This document shows, piece after piece, positions 1 through 9,473 of a DNA stretch of 64,000 bases (position 1 is the stretch's first letter; every line of letters starts with the position of its first letter). The notes under the pieces were generated by a model that saw nothing but the letters and a program-made list of their open reading frames with translations, was not told the DNA's origin and did no database searches. The DNA comes from Neisseriaceae bacterium JH1-16 (lineage in GTDB: Bacteria > Pseudomonadota > Gammaproteobacteria > Burkholderiales > Chromobacteriaceae): NCBI GenBank assembly GCA_025989215.1, contig JAPDNP010000003.1:62001-126000 (forward strand), given 5' to 3'. The position numbers and the translations under genes are program-made.

Positions 1-1
1 A

Positions 2-316
2 CGGGTCTGCGCCGACGGCGGACGGATCGAGTTGGCGCTGCAGGGCGACCAGGTGGTCGGCCTGGCGCTGTACCGGGTCTACGAGAACACCTATCAGGGT
101 CGGCGCCTCTATGTCGACGATCTGGTCACCGATGAGGCCCACCGCTCGCAGGGCGTCGGCTCGCTGCTGTTGGCGCGCTGCGAGGCGCTGGCTTACGCCG
201 CCGGCTGCCGCTATCTCACGCTCGACTCCGGCACGCAGCGCACCGACGCCCACCGCTTCTACTTCCGCGAGGGCCTGGTGATCAACGCCTTCAACTTCGA
301 TCGCGAGCTCGACTGA
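2..316 (+). CDS. GNAT-family N-acetyltransferase, 5' end cut by window
   Basis: The reading frame is open to the left edge, so the N-terminus lies outside the window; about 104 residues are visible. The protein ends in a typical GNAT acetyl-CoA fold: the VDDLVTDEAHRSQGVGSLLL stretch carries the R/Q-x-x-G-x-G/A pyrophosphate loop (RSQGVGS), followed by an alpha helix and the C-terminal AHRFYFREGL motif. A first apparent start (TTG at 32) is only an internal codon. The acceptor substrate cannot be told from sequence. The next gene, on the other strand, is another GNAT protein, and the two are convergent with about 120 bp between them without a clear terminator. Confidence 0.85.
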   Translation, partial: RVCADGGRIELALQGDQVVGLALYRVYENTYQGRRLYVDDLVTDEAHRSQGVGSLLLARCEALAYAAGCRYLTLDSGTQRTDAHRFYFREGLVINAFNFDRELD

Positions 317-438
317 ACGGCTGAGTACCCTAAACAACACGAGGCAGCGCCGGGCTTACTCCCTGGCGCCACCGCACTGCTTCGTCGCGTTCCTTGAACC
401 GCCAGCAGCGGCAAGTCTCACCAGGGTCGCACGCTTGC

Positions 439-981
439 TCAGCGGCCAGCCCCCAACGCCAGTTCACGCCGCATCAGCACCCGGCGCGCCATCGGAAAAC
501 CGGCGGCGCGTTCGGCCTCGCGACAGACGCGCAAGCGCTCGTCCCACTCGCTTTCGGCCAAGGTAGCAAACCCGCGGCGCGCGTAGGACGGTGCATTCCA
601 CGCCACATCCGCCAGCGTCGACAGCGTCAGCGCCAGGCATCCGGCCTGCGCCAACTCGGCACACAACGTTTCGAGCAGCGCGCTCGCCAGCCTCTGCCCG
701 CCGTGGGCGGGCCCCACGTCGATCTCGTCCAGATGCGCCTCCGCCCCATGACGTGACACCAGCGCGAAACCGGCCAGCTCACCGTCCGATGCCACGCCGA
801 CCCACAACAAGTTCGCAGCACGACCCCGCTCCAGCTCGGCCAGACTCAGGCCATGCGCCGCGAACAAGGGGCCGACCGGGTCGTCGCGGAAGCGCTCGGC
901 GGCAGCGCGCTCGATCGCCTGCAGTGCGGGCAGCTCATCGGAGCGGGCCTCTCGGATGGTCCAGCGGATCGAAGAGTTCAT
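439..981 (-). CDS. GNAT-family N-acetyltransferase
   Basis: This 180-residue protein is a single GNAT domain that transfers an acetyl group from acetyl-CoA to an unknown amine. Visible features are the beta4 segment AHLDEIDVGPAHGGQRLASALL, a slightly divergent acetyl-CoA loop (HGGQRLAS in place of the usual Q/R-x-x-G-x-G), and the C-terminal APSYARRGF motif. The ATG at 979-981 (MNSSIRW) is chosen as start because the frame upstream runs through the 3' end of queG and looks non-coding. One copy of the TTGGCCGAA repeat lies inside the gene and encodes Leu-Ala-Glu. Confidence 0.8.
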   Translation of the reverse strand: MNSSIRWTIREARSDELPALQAIERAAAERFRDDPVGPLFAAHGLSLAELERGRAANLLWVGVASDGELAGFALVSRHGAEAHLDEIDVGPAHGGQRLASALLETLCAELAQAGCLALTLSTLADVAWNAPSYARRGFATLAESEWDERLRVCREAERAAGFPMARRVLMRRELALGAGR

Positions 982-1052
982 TTTTATATACGGTTGGGAA
1001 TCGATCGATGTTGATCGAAACGGATCGGAGCCGGCTTCGCGAGCCAGACGGT

Positions 1053-2141
1053 TCAGCCCAGCACCACGCCGTGGCGAGCCAGCGCCCAGCGGGTCGGCTC
1101 GCGCACCAACTCGTCCGGATGATCGGCGCGTGCGTGCAGCGCCGCGATCACCGCGTCCGACGTCGGCGCATTGCCCAGGCCGACTGCGATATTCGACAGC
1201 CACTTCAGGTAGCCGATCCGGTAGATCGGACTGCCGGCCATGCGGACCTTGAAGTCGTCCTCGCTCCAGCCGAACAGCTCGACCAGGCTCACATCGTCCA
1301 GGCCGTGACGCACCGCGAAGTCCGGCTCGGCGGTATGCACCGCGAAGCGGTTCCACGGACAGGCCAGTTGGCAGTCATCGCAGCCGTACACCCGGTTGCC
1401 GATCAGCGGGCGCAGCGGCTCGGGGATCGCGCTCTTCAGTTCGATGGTCAGGTAGGAGATGCAGCGACGCGCATCGACCGTATACGGCTCGACGATTGCC
1501 CCGGTCGGACAGACGTCCAGGCAGCGGGTGCAACGGCCGCAGTGCTCCGGTTCCTCGACATCGACCGGCAGCGGCAGGTCGGTGACCAGCTCACCGAGGA
1601 AGAACAACGAACCCTGGTTCTTGTTGAGCAGCAGCGTGTGCTTGCCCCGCCAGCCCAGGCCCGCCTGCGCCGCCAGCGCCACTTCGGCGATCGGCGCACT
1701 GTCGGTAAACACCCGGTAGCCCAGGGGCTGTATCGTTTCGGCCAACCGGTCGGCCAATTTCTGCAGGCGATTGCGAATCACCTTGTGGTAATCGCGCCCC
1801 AGCGCATAGCGTGAAATATAGGCGGCGGCGCCGTCCTCCAGCACCGCGTCGGCCGAACGCGCCTCAGCCGGCCAGTAGTGCATGCGCAGCGACACCACCG
1901 ACAGTGCGCCAGGTACCAGTTCGGCCGGGCGCACCCGTAGCTGGCCGTGTCGTGCCATATAGTCCATTTCGCCGTGGTGGCCGGCCGCCAGCCACGCGGC
2001 CAGACGCTCGCCTGCCTCGGGCGGCAGCTCGGCACGGCCGATGCGCACGTCGGCGAAACCCAATTCGCGTGCCCAGTCTTTGATTTGGCGCGCCAATTCG
2101 GGATAATTCGGATTTTCGGAGGTACTTGCCTGCATGGTCAT
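1053..2141 (-). CDS. queG: Epoxyqueuosine reductase
   Basis: QueG performs the last step of queuosine synthesis, reducing epoxyqueuosine to queuosine in the tRNA wobble position (Asn, Asp, His, Tyr tRNAs), using cobalamin and two [4Fe-4S] clusters. The 362-residue protein has the bacterial-ferredoxin motif CGRCTRCLDVCP (Cys 201, 204, 207, 211) and a second set at Cys 227, 254, 257 and 261 (GCDDCQLACPWNRF), plus the family signature DSAPIAEVALAAQAGLGW near 147-164. Length is normal for the family. Its 5' end overlaps the start of the divergent gene tsaE, so the two promoters must lie inside each other's coding DNA. Confidence 0.95.
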   Translation of the reverse strand: MTMQASTSENPNYPELARQIKDWARELGFADVRIGRAELPPEAGERLAAWLAAGHHGEMDYMARHGQLRVRPAELVPGALSVVSLRMHYWPAEARSADAVLEDGAAAYISRYALGRDYHKVIRNRLQKLADRLAETIQPLGYRVFTDSAPIAEVALAAQAGLGWRGKHTLLLNKNQGSLFFLGELVTDLPLPVDVEEPEHCGRCTRCLDVCPTGAIVEPYTVDARRCISYLTIELKSAIPEPLRPLIGNRVYGCDDCQLACPWNRFAVHTAEPDFAVRHGLDDVSLVELFGWSEDDFKVRMAGSPIYRIGYLKWLSNIAVGLGNAPTSDAVIAALHARADHPDELVREPTRWALARHGVVLG

Positions 2142-2625
2142 GAATGATACCCGCTCACGCTCCGGTTATATACCGGACGAAGCCGCCACGCTGGCGCTCG
2201 GCGCGGCGCTGGCTGCGGCCATCGAGCCCGGCCTGGTGATCTACCTGCAAGGCGACCTCGGTGCCGGCAAGACCACGTTGACGCGCGGTTTTCTTGCCGC
2301 GCTCGGTCACAGCGGTCGGGTGAAGAGCCCGACCTATACGCTGGTGGAAAGCTACCCGCTGCCGCGGCTGACTGCCCACCATTTCGATCTTTATCGTTTT
2401 GCCGACCCGGACGAATGGGAAGACGCCGGTTTTCGCGACTACTTCGATGCCGACAGTGTCTGCCTGGTCGAATGGCCGGACAAGGCCGCCGGCCTATTAC
2501 CCACGGCGGATCTCGTCGTGGAACTCGATGTCGCCGGCGACGGTCGGACCTTTGTTTTGTCGGCCAATAGCGAGCACGGAACCACATGCCTGAGTCGAAT
2601 CACAATCCCCTGCGCCGCCGCCTGA
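2134..2625 (+). CDS. tsaE: tRNA threonylcarbamoyladenosine biosynthesis ATPase TsaE
   Basis: TsaE is the small ATPase that works with TsaB and TsaD to make t6A at position 37 of ANN-decoding tRNAs. The 163-residue protein shows Walker [10 protein letters not shown] (residues 40-48), the switch segment [12 protein letters not shown], and the [18 protein letters not shown] motif typical of the family. ATG at 2134 or the in-frame ATG at 2140 could be the start; with 2134 the gene overlaps queG by 8 bp, with 2140 by 2 bp. The 3' end overlaps the amiC start by 40 bp, an arrangement suggesting translational coupling. Confidence 0.93.
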   Translation: MVMNDTRSRSGYIPDEAATLALGAALAAAIEPGLVIYLQGDLGAGKTTLTRGFLAALGHSGRVKSPTYTLVESYPLPRLTAHHFDLYRFADPDEWEDAGFRDYFDADSVCLVEWPDKAAGLLPTADLVVELDVAGDGRTFVLSANSEHGTTCLSRITIPCAAA

Positions 2626-3839
2626 TCGGCGCCGCTGCCGCCACCTGGCTGCTGTCGGTCAGCCGCGTCGGCCTTGCCGCCGACGCCACGATCGTCGCGG
2701 TACGCGTCTGGCCGTCGTCGACCTATACCCGGGTCACCATCGAATCCAGCGCGCCGCTGAAGTTCAAGCAGTTCCTGCTGAACAATCCGAACCGGCTGGT
2801 CGTCGACGTCGAAGGCGTGCAGCTCAACAGCCTGCTGAAAGATATCGGCGGCCAGATCGGCAACGGCGACCCATTCATCCAGAGCGCCCGCGCCGGCCAA
2901 AATACCCCGGACACGGTGCGGCTGGTGCTCGACCTGAAAACCGAGGTCAAGCCGCAGATCTTCACCCTGCAGCCGGTCGCCGAGTTCAAGCACCGGCTGG
3001 TGGTCGACCTGTACCCGGCCCAGGCAAGCAATGACCCGCTGCTGGCGCTGCTCGACGACTACAACAAGGGGCAGCTCGACAACACCGCGCCGCCGCCGGA
3101 ACCGACCAAACCGAAGAAGGGCAAGGCCGGTACCGACCGCCCTATCATGGTGATGCTCGACCCCGGCCACGGCGGCGAGGACCCGGGCGCCACCGGCCCG
3201 CGCGGCACGCACGAAAAAGACATCGTGCTGAAGATCGCCCGTCAGCTCAAGCAGATGATCGACCGCGAGCCGAACATGAAGGCGCACATGACCCGTGACG
3301 ACGACGTGTTCATCCCGCTGGGGGTACGCGTCGCCAAGGCGCGCAACCTCAACGCCGACCTGTTCATCTCGATCCACGCCGATGCCTTCATCACCCCGGC
3401 GGCGAAGGGCTCATCGGTGTTCGCGCTGTCAGAAAAAGGCGCCACCAGTACCGCGGCGCGCTTCCTCGCCCAGACGCAGAACGATTCCGACCTGATCGGC
3501 GGGGTGAAGCTGAAGAGCAAGGACCGCTACCTCGCCCACACCCTGTTCGACCTGACGCAAACCGCCACCATCAACGACAGTCTGAAACTGGGCAAGTCGG
3601 TGCTCGGCCAGATCGGCGATCTCAACGCCTTGCACAAGGGCAAGGTGGAACAGGCCGGTTTCGCAGTACTGAAGGCGCCGGACATCCCGTCCATCCTGGT
3701 CGAGACCGCCTTCATCAGCAACCCGGACGAGGAGCGCCGTCTGCTCGACCCGGACTTCCAGCAGAAGATGGCCCAGTCCATCCTCTCCGGGGTAAAGAGC
3801 TATTTCTCTCAAGGCGCCTCGCTCGCATCACGCGCCTGA
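2586..3839 (+). CDS. amiC: N-acetylmuramoyl-L-alanine amidase (AmiC type)
   Basis: This periplasmic zinc amidase cuts the bond between MurNAc and L-Ala in peptidoglycan to split septal wall. The 417-residue protein begins with a twin-arginine-like signal (RRRLIG at residues 10-15, then a hydrophobic stretch ending in GLAADA), as in Tat-exported AmiC of E. coli. An AMIN domain covers about 36-145, a Pro/Lys-rich linker about 165-185, and Amidase_3 about 187-410. Visible zinc and catalytic residues are His195 ([11 protein letters not shown]), Glu210, His264 (SIHAD) and Glu373 (LVETAFISN). A likely activator, the NlpD-like protein at 49755-50489, is also in this window. A strong hairpin terminator follows. 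Confidence 0.95.
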   Translation: MPESNHNPLRRRLIGAAAATWLLSVSRVGLAADATIVAVRVWPSSTYTRVTIESSAPLKFKQFLLNNPNRLVVDVEGVQLNSLLKDIGGQIGNGDPFIQSARAGQNTPDTVRLVLDLKTEVKPQIFTLQPVAEFKHRLVVDLYPAQASNDPLLALLDDYNKGQLDNTAPPPEPTKPKKGKAGTDRPIMVMLDPGHGGEDPGATGPRGTHEKDIVLKIARQLKQMIDREPNMKAHMTRDDDVFIPLGVRVAKARNLNADLFISIHADAFITPAAKGSSVFALSEKGATSTAARFLAQTQNDSDLIGGVKLKSKDRYLAHTLFDLTQTATINDSLKLGKSVLGQIGDLNALHKGKVEQAGFAVLKAPDIPSILVETAFISNPDEERRLLDPDFQQKMAQSILSGVKSYFSQGASLASRA

Positions 3840-3854
3840 GCCTACGTAGCACGC

Positions 3855-3881
3855 AAAAAAGCCGGCGATGCCGGCTTTTTT
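3855..3881. terminator. Bidirectional rho-independent terminator between amiC and yacG
   Basis: A GCCGGC/GCCGGC hairpin with a 3-nt loop is flanked by A6 on the left and T6 on the right, so it can stop both convergent transcripts. Confidence 0.85.
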
Positions 3882-3894
3882 CATTGGTCCCGCC

Positions 3895-4092
3895 TCAGTT
3901 GAGGCTGTTGCGGGTCAGCTCGTCGAGGTCGTCCTCTTCGGCGGCGACCCGATACTGTTCGGTCGCCCACTGGCCCAGATCGATCAGCTTGCAGCGCTCG
4001 CTGCAAAACGGCCGGAATCGATTCTCCGGCGTCCAGTCGATCAAGGTCTTACAGGTCGGGCACGTCACTTGGCGTGGGGTAGAGCTACTCAT
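3895..4092 (-). CDS. yacG: DNA gyrase inhibitor / zinc-binding protein YacG
   Basis: YacG is a small zinc protein that binds GyrB and blocks DNA binding by gyrase in E. coli. The 65-residue protein has the full ligand set C-x2-C...C-x3-C (Cys 11, 14, 30, 34: CPTC and FCSERC) and the family tail [14 protein letters not shown]. The ATG at 4090-4092 gives the usual length. It sits 2 bp after zapD in the conserved pilB-pilC-pilD-coaE-zapD-yacG order. Confidence 0.93.
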   Translation of the reverse strand: MSSSTPRQVTCPTCKTLIDWTPENRFRPFCSERCKLIDLGQWATEQYRVAAEEDDLDELTRNSLN

Positions 4093-4094
4093 GA

Positions 4095-4853
4095 TCAGAA
4101 CTTGCAATAGGTCAGGTCGAACTCGATATCCTCTTCGCTCTGGCGCGCGCGCACTTCCCCGGTGCCGGCGCAAACGAAGCGGATATTGAGCATGTACTTG
4201 TTGGCCGACAGCTCCGGCAGCACATTGCGCGTCTTGTCGAAACCGACGCGCACCAGCTGCACGATCTTGCCGCCGGACATCTGCTGAAATGCACCGCCGC
4301 GGGCGAGATAACGATGGGTCTTGCCGCTGTCGCGCAACAGCTTGAGTAGAACGGTACTTGCCAACGCCGTCGGAGTCAGCGGGCCGGACCAGCGCAGCAG
4401 ATCCTCGCGACGCTCCTCGGCCGACTTCTGTTGCCACAGGAAATAGGACGGCAGGTCGAACTGGCAAGTGCCGCCGGGAATACCGGCACGCTGCTTGATC
4501 GCCATCAGCCACTCGTTCTCACGCAGATGCTGGCCGAACTTGCCGGTCAGGCCAAGCAAACCGGCCGACGACTGTTCGATGTCGTCGAGTACCGACTCCA
4601 GCGTCCCCTCGTCGATCGCCGGGTTGCTGCGCAGCTGCTCAAGCACCTGCTTCTGGCGCTCCAGTTCCTGCAAGAGATCAGCTTTGATGTCGGCACGCGA
4701 CGCGGTTTCCATCAGCTCGAACAACACCAGCAAGGCGGCGTGGTGCTCGAACGGATCATCCCGCTCAATGAAAAAGGCCAGCCGCTGATAGAGCTGCTCC
4801 AGACGGAGCAGCGTGCGAGTACGTTCGGTGACGGGAAACTCGAAGCAGATCAC
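4095..4853 (-). CDS. zapD: Cell division protein ZapD
   Basis: ZapD (YacF) cross-links FtsZ filaments and helps form the Z-ring in the cytoplasm. The 252-residue product starts [19 protein letters not shown], the family hallmark, and is mostly alpha-helical up to about residue 120, with the [11 protein letters not shown] and family C-terminal beta region after about 140. Length matches the family. It is in line with coaE upstream (32 bp gap) and yacG downstream (2 bp gap), the arrangement kept in many gamma- and betaproteobacteria. Confidence 0.93.
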   Translation of the reverse strand: MICFEFPVTERTRTLLRLEQLYQRLAFFIERDDPFEHHAALLVLFELMETASRADIKADLLQELERQKQVLEQLRSNPAIDEGTLESVLDDIEQSSAGLLGLTGKFGQHLRENEWLMAIKQRAGIPGGTCQFDLPSYFLWQQKSAEERREDLLRWSGPLTPTALASTVLLKLLRDSGKTHRYLARGGAFQQMSGGKIVQLVRVGFDKTRNVLPELSANKYMLNIRFVCAGTGEVRARQSEEDIEFDLTYCKF

Positions 4854-4885
4854 AACGACGACGGCCCTTTTGGTGAATGGCTACC

Positions 4886-5500
4886 TTACGCCGGATCGGC
4901 AATAAGGTTGGCAAGATAATAGCGGTGTTTCGCGTCGACTTGAAGCGTTAACACAGCCAGGCCGTCATTATTGTCGATCACGTCGTCCGCCCTGGCCAGG
5001 CGCTCGGCCCGCGGCAGCTGCGCCGCCATGATCGCAGACACCGTCGCCTCGTCCATGCCATTGCGCTGCATCACCCGCCGACGCTGCACGGCTTCATCAC
5101 AGTCGACCACCAGCACCCGCGCCAGCAGCGCATCGTAGTGGCCGGTCTCGAACAACAGCGGCACCACCAGCAGCGCATACGGCCCTTCGGCCAACTTGAG
5201 CTGCCGCTCGCTCTCGGAGCGGATCAACGGGTGCAAAATCACCTCGAGCCGCGAGCGTGCCGACGGATCGGCGAACACGATACCCCGCATCGCCGCGCGA
5301 TCCAGCGCCCCGTCCGCGCCCACCACTTGCGGGCCGAACGCTGCGGCGATCGCCGCCATTGCGCCACCACCTGCCGCGGTCAATTGGTGAGAAATCTTGT
5401 CGGTATCGATTACCGCTACGCCGTGCGTGGCGAACAAATCGGCCACCGTGCTCTTGCCCGAACCGATGCCGCCGGTCAGCCCCACTACCTTGTCAGCCAT
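4886..5500 (-). CDS. coaE: Dephospho-CoA kinase
   Basis: CoaE phosphorylates the ribose 3'-hydroxyl of dephospho-CoA, the final step of coenzyme A synthesis. The 204-residue protein shows the P-loop GGIGSGKST (10-18), the DTDKISHQL CoA-binding segment near 31-40, and the LID region with RRRVMQRNGM. The stop region of pilD overlaps its start by 8 bp, so it is probably translated in the pil operon. One TTGGCCGAA copy encodes KLAEG. Confidence 0.95.
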   Translation of the reverse strand: MADKVVGLTGGIGSGKSTVADLFATHGVAVIDTDKISHQLTAAGGGAMAAIAAAFGPQVVGADGALDRAAMRGIVFADPSARSRLEVILHPLIRSESERQLKLAEGPYALLVVPLLFETGHYDALLARVLVVDCDEAVQRRRVMQRNGMDEATVSAIMAAQLPRAERLARADDVIDNNDGLAVLTLQVDAKHRYYLANLIADPA

Positions 5501-6356
5501 GCAGATACCACATCATGATCCGATCTCCCCACATAAACGCGATCCAACCCGCCGCCGCCAGGTAAGGGCCAAACGGAATTCCCTGCTGACGCTCGGCGCG
5601 ACGTGTCGCAATCAATATTACACCGACCAGTGCGCCGACCAACGACGACAACAGGATCACCAACGGCAGGACCTGCCAGCCGAGCCAAGCCCCCAACGCA
5701 GCCAGCAGCTTGAAGTCGCCATAGCCCATACCCTCCTTACCAGTGACGAGCCGGAATATCCAGTACACCGACCACAGCGCCAGATAACCGAACACAGCGC
5801 CAAGTACCGCGGCGGACAACGCCACCTGTCCGGTCAGCAGGTTGAACAGCAGCCCCGCCCAGAGCAGCGGCAAGGTCAGGCAATCCGGCAGCAGCTGGGT
5901 ATCGGCGTCGATGAAGGCCAGCGCGAGCAAGATCGACGACAACAGCATCGCCCCGGCCAGCATGCTGCCGGGCCCGAAACGCCAGGCCAGCCACGCAAAC
6001 ATCAGGCCGGTCAATAGCTCGACCAGCGGGTAGCGCCGGCGGATCGGCATCTCGCACGACGCACAGCGCCCGCGCAACAGCATGAAGCTGATCAGCGGCA
6101 GATTCTGCCATGGCTTGATCGGAGTCAGGCAGGCCGGGCAATGTGAAGCCGGTAGGCACAGGTCATAACGCGGTGCGACATGATCCGGCGCACCGCTCAA
6201 TCGCGCACAGTCCCGCTGCCAGCTCTGCTGCAGCATGATCGGCAAGCGGTGGATCACCACATTCAGAAAACTGCCGATCAGCAGCCCAAACAACAATGCC
6301 GCACCGGCAAGCCCGACCGGGTTGGCCGAAAGAAAAATGAACAACGCCTGCATCAA
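5493..6356 (-). CDS. pilD: Type IV prepilin leader peptidase / N-methyltransferase
   Basis: PilD is an inner-membrane aspartyl protease that cuts leader peptides of type IV pilins and type II secretion pseudopilins and methylates the new N-terminus. In the 287-residue protein the N-terminal zinc site is complete (Cys 73, 76, 98, 101) and the two catalytic aspartates are visible at IDADTQLLPD (Asp152) and GYGDFKLL (Asp214). About eight membrane segments can be drawn. It overlaps pilC by 4 bp and coaE by 8 bp. The gene is needed for pilus-mediated twitching and DNA uptake. Confidence 0.95.
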   Translation of the reverse strand: MMQALFIFLSANPVGLAGAALLFGLLIGSFLNVVIHRLPIMLQQSWQRDCARLSGAPDHVAPRYDLCLPASHCPACLTPIKPWQNLPLISFMLLRGRCASCEMPIRRRYPLVELLTGLMFAWLAWRFGPGSMLAGAMLLSSILLALAFIDADTQLLPDCLTLPLLWAGLLFNLLTGQVALSAAVLGAVFGYLALWSVYWIFRLVTGKEGMGYGDFKLLAALGAWLGWQVLPLVILLSSLVGALVGVILIATRRAERQQGIPFGPYLAAAGWIAFMWGDRIMMWYLHG

Positions 6357-7579
6357 CCGACCACCTGCCCCATCTCGAATATCGGCCAGTACATCGCGAG
6401 GACCAGCCCCCCGATCAATACCCCCAGAACGAGCATGATCGCCGGTTCCAGCAGACTGGACAACGAGGCAAGCGCATTATCGACTTCATCCTCGTACAAG
6501 TCCGCGACCCTGAGCAGCATCGTATCGAGCGCCCCGGCCTCTTCGCCGATCGCCGTCATCTGCAATACCACCGGCGGAAACAAGGCGCTGCGCTGCATCG
6601 CCCGGTTCAGGCTGACTCCACTGTTGACCTCGGCCCGGATACGCCGGGTCGACGCCTGGAACACCCGGTTGCCGGCAGCTCCACCAACCGAGTCGAGCGC
6701 ATCGACGATGGGCACCCCGGCGGCAAACAAGATGGCCAGCGTGCGCGACCAGCGCGCAATAACGCCGCGACGCACGATCGCGCCGAGCACCGGCAGACGC
6801 AATAAGCAACCGTCGAAGCGTTCGATAAAGTGGGGAGAACGCCGAAAGGCATACCCTAACCCGCCAACGGCCGCCAACAAACTCGCCAACATCGGCCAGT
6901 GCCAGGCAAGCAGCAGATCGGACAGACGGATCAATAGCTGGGTCGGTAAGGGTAGCTCGGCCCCGAACCCCGCAAACAGGGCCTTGAACGCCGGGACCAC
7001 GTAGAGCATAACCATAGCAGTGATCAGGCACGAAGCCACGACGATCGTCGCCGGATAGACGAGCACCGAGCGAAGCTTGCTCTTGAGCATCAGCATCTTC
7101 TCCCGGTAAGTCGCCAGTCTGTCGAGCAAGGTATCCAGCACTCCGCCGGCCTCGCCGGCCGCAACCAGGCTACAGAACAGTCGATCAAAATGGCGTGGAT
7201 GCCGGCGAAACGCTTCGGCCAGCGATGACCCCGCCTCCAGATCATCCTTCACCTCGGACAGCAGTCGCGCCAATGCCGGCGCGGCATGCCCCTGGGTGGC
7301 AATATCCAAAGCCTGCAACAGCGGCACGCCCGCCTTCAGCATCGTCGCCAGCTGCCGGACAAACACAGCGACTTCCCGGTCACTAACACGCTGCCCAAAT
7401 CCCCGGCGGCGGCGATGCAACGAAATCGACCGAATACCCTGCCGGCTCAACAGCACTCTGGCCACCGTTTCGGAGGGAGCACGGATTTCACCGCTAGCCG
7501 CTTGACCGCTACGGCCCAGCCCTTCCCACGCCCACAACTTCCCAGAAGTGGACGATGCCTCGCGTCGAGACTCCATCAT
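6353..7579 (-). CDS. pilC: Type IV pilus inner-membrane platform protein PilC
   Basis: PilC is the integral membrane platform that couples the PilB and PilT motors to the pilus. The 408-residue protein has two T2SSF domains at about 75-198 and 280-400, each carrying a GxPLLxALD-like signature (GVPLLQALDIA near 105; GVPIVDALDSVGG near 290) and predicted membrane helices near 170-195, 220-245 and 380-402. It follows pilB by 9 bp and overlaps pilD by 4 bp. The only odd point is a short polar N-terminus before the first T2SSF domain, which is normal for the family. Confidence 0.95.
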   Translation of the reverse strand: MMESRREASSTSGKLWAWEGLGRSGQAASGEIRAPSETVARVLLSRQGIRSISLHRRRRGFGQRVSDREVAVFVRQLATMLKAGVPLLQALDIATQGHAAPALARLLSEVKDDLEAGSSLAEAFRRHPRHFDRLFCSLVAAGEAGGVLDTLLDRLATYREKMLMLKSKLRSVLVYPATIVVASCLITAMVMLYVVPAFKALFAGFGAELPLPTQLLIRLSDLLLAWHWPMLASLLAAVGGLGYAFRRSPHFIERFDGCLLRLPVLGAIVRRGVIARWSRTLAILFAAGVPIVDALDSVGGAAGNRVFQASTRRIRAEVNSGVSLNRAMQRSALFPPVVLQMTAIGEEAGALDTMLLRVADLYEDEVDNALASLSSLLEPAIMLVLGVLIGGLVLAMYWPIFEMGQVVG

Positions 7580-7588
7580 GCCCCCTCG

Positions 7589-9280
7589 CTAATCACTGGT
7601 CACGGCGACCAGTTCGGCCAGCGAAGTGCTGCCACGCTTAACCTTCAGCAAGCCGGCACGACGCAAATCGAGCATACCTTCGGCACGCGCCAGTGCCGCC
7701 AAGTCGAGCTCGGAGCCACCCTGCATGATCAGTCGAGCTATCGCCTCACTGACCGGCAGCACCTCGAACACTCCGATCCGACCACGGTAGCCGCTGCCTC
7801 GGCACTGTGCACAGCCTCGTGGACCGAATGGAAGCCAACTACCATCGAGCTCTTCCTCGGCGAAACCGGCACTCAATAGCGCTTCGCGCGGAATGGTTTC
7901 CGGCTGCTTGCAGTGCTCGCACAAGCGCCGGGCCAAACGCTGCGCGATAATCAACGACACCGAGCTTGCCAGATTGAATGCCGCCATCCCCATATTCAAC
8001 AAACGGGTCAACGTCGCCGGTGCATTATTGGTATGCAGCGTCGAAAACACCCGGTGCCCGGTCTGTGCCGCCTTGATCGCGATATCGGCGGTCTCGATAT
8101 CGCGAATCTCACCGACCATCAGGATGTCCGGATCCTGCCGCAGAAAGGCACGCAGCGCCGACGCAAAGGTCAAGCCGGCCTTCTCGTTGACAGCCACCTG
8201 ATTGATACCGGGTAGATTGATCTCGACCGGGTCTTCGACGGTGGCAATATTGACCTCGGCCTGGTTGAGCAGATGAAGGAAAGCGTACAACGATACGGTC
8301 TTGCCCGAGCCGGTGGGCCCAGTGACAAGCACCATGCCATTAGGTTTGGCAATCGCCTGATGCACAGCCGTCAGCTGTGATGGTTCCAAGCCGAGCCGGT
8401 CGACGGCCAGCAATGAGGCCGACGAGTCGAGGATGCGCAGCACTATCTTCTCGCCGAATAACGTCGGCAGGGTACTGACCCGAAAATCGACGGCCCGCCC
8501 CTCGGGCAGTGCCAGTTTCAGTCGGCCATCCTGTGGCACCCGCTTCTCGGCAATGTCGAGCCGCGACACCACTTTCAAGCGCGAGGCAATCCGCTCCTTA
8601 AGACCCAGCGGCGGCTGTACCACCTCCTTGAGCTGGCCATCGATGCGATAGCGGACCCGGTAAATCTTCTCGTACGGCTCGAAATGAATATCCGATGCAC
8701 CGCTATTAATGCCATCAAGCAAGAGCTGGTGGACCAGCTTCACTACCGAGACATCATCAGTCTCTAAAGAAACACTGGCAAAACCGGCAGGTTCGCGAGC
8801 CTCCCCTACGTCGCCATCCAGTGTCGGCGCAATGGATCGGGCATGCCCATGTAGTCGTTCGATCAAGCGGGCCAGCTTATCGTCTTCGACAACGACGACA
8901 TCGACGGACAGGCCCGTCTTGAAGGCAAGCGTGTGAAAGACAGCACTTTGGGTGGGGTCCGACGTCGCTACACACAGCCGATTGCCACGCAGAGACAGCG
9001 GAAGCAGGCGGTTATCGCTCAGCAGCGTTTCATTGACCATCGCCTGCGGCAATTGCACCATGTCGACTTCTTGCAGGTCGAACAAGGGATAGCCGAAGGC
9101 CTGCGAGGCAAACCGCGCCACCTCTAGCGCCGTCATTGTCCCGCTTTCAAGCAGTTGCTCGACAAAACTGATACCTACCGCAGCCGCCTGCCGCTGGATT
9201 TGCATGGCCACTTGCAGCGAGAGCCGCTGATGCTGCACCAACGTTTGCGCCAAACCGACCAATTCAAACACGTCCTCCAT
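7589..9280 (-). CDS. pilB: Type IV pilus assembly ATPase PilB
   Basis: PilB is the hexameric cytoplasmic ATPase that drives pilus extension. The 563-residue protein has an N-terminal MshE/T2SSE_N-like region (about 1-150), Walker A GPTGSGKT (about 321-328), Walker B and Asp boxes (ATVEDPVE, MVGEIRD), and the CxxC...CxxC zinc site near the C-terminus (CEHC, CAQC). I start at ATG 9280 (MEDVFELVGL) because GGAGGAG lies just ahead of it and homologues begin here; a GTG at 9337 would add 19 residues of weak character. First gene of the pilB-pilC-pilD-coaE-zapD-yacG operon. Confidence 0.94.
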   Translation of the reverse strand: MEDVFELVGLAQTLVQHQRLSLQVAMQIQRQAAAVGISFVEQLLESGTMTALEVARFASQAFGYPLFDLQEVDMVQLPQAMVNETLLSDNRLLPLSLRGNRLCVATSDPTQSAVFHTLAFKTGLSVDVVVVEDDKLARLIERLHGHARSIAPTLDGDVGEAREPAGFASVSLETDDVSVVKLVHQLLLDGINSGASDIHFEPYEKIYRVRYRIDGQLKEVVQPPLGLKERIASRLKVVSRLDIAEKRVPQDGRLKLALPEGRAVDFRVSTLPTLFGEKIVLRILDSSASLLAVDRLGLEPSQLTAVHQAIAKPNGMVLVTGPTGSGKTVSLYAFLHLLNQAEVNIATVEDPVEINLPGINQVAVNEKAGLTFASALRAFLRQDPDILMVGEIRDIETADIAIKAAQTGHRVFSTLHTNNAPATLTRLLNMGMAAFNLASSVSLIIAQRLARRLCEHCKQPETIPREALLSAGFAEEELDGSWLPFGPRGCAQCRGSGYRGRIGVFEVLPVSEAIARLIMQGGSELDLAALARAEGMLDLRRAGLLKVKRGSTSLAELVAVTSD

Positions 9281-9421
9281 ACTCCTCCACTCTGTTGAAC
9301 CGAACGGAAACCTCAACGATGAGTATAGAAGCGACACTAAAATATGCCATTGGCAATTTTATTGCCGTACACCAACTACGACATACGCTTGTGCCCATGC
9401 CGATACACAAGCGATAAATAC

Positions 9422-9448
9422 AAAAAGGGCTGCCGAAGCAGCCCTTTT
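9422..9448 (-). terminator. Rho-independent terminator of the porin gene
   Basis: An 11-bp stem (AAAAGGGCTGC and complement) with a 4-nt CGAA loop is followed on the minus strand by a T-run. It lies 25 bp after the porin stop codon. Confidence 0.85.
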
Positions 9449-9473
9449 AGAAGGTTCAATCTGTCAGGACAGA

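Noticed and set aside
982-1356. Upstream extension of the acetyltransferase at 439-981
   Set aside because: It overlaps the end of queG and has no GNAT or other conserved sequence; ATG 981 starts the family match.
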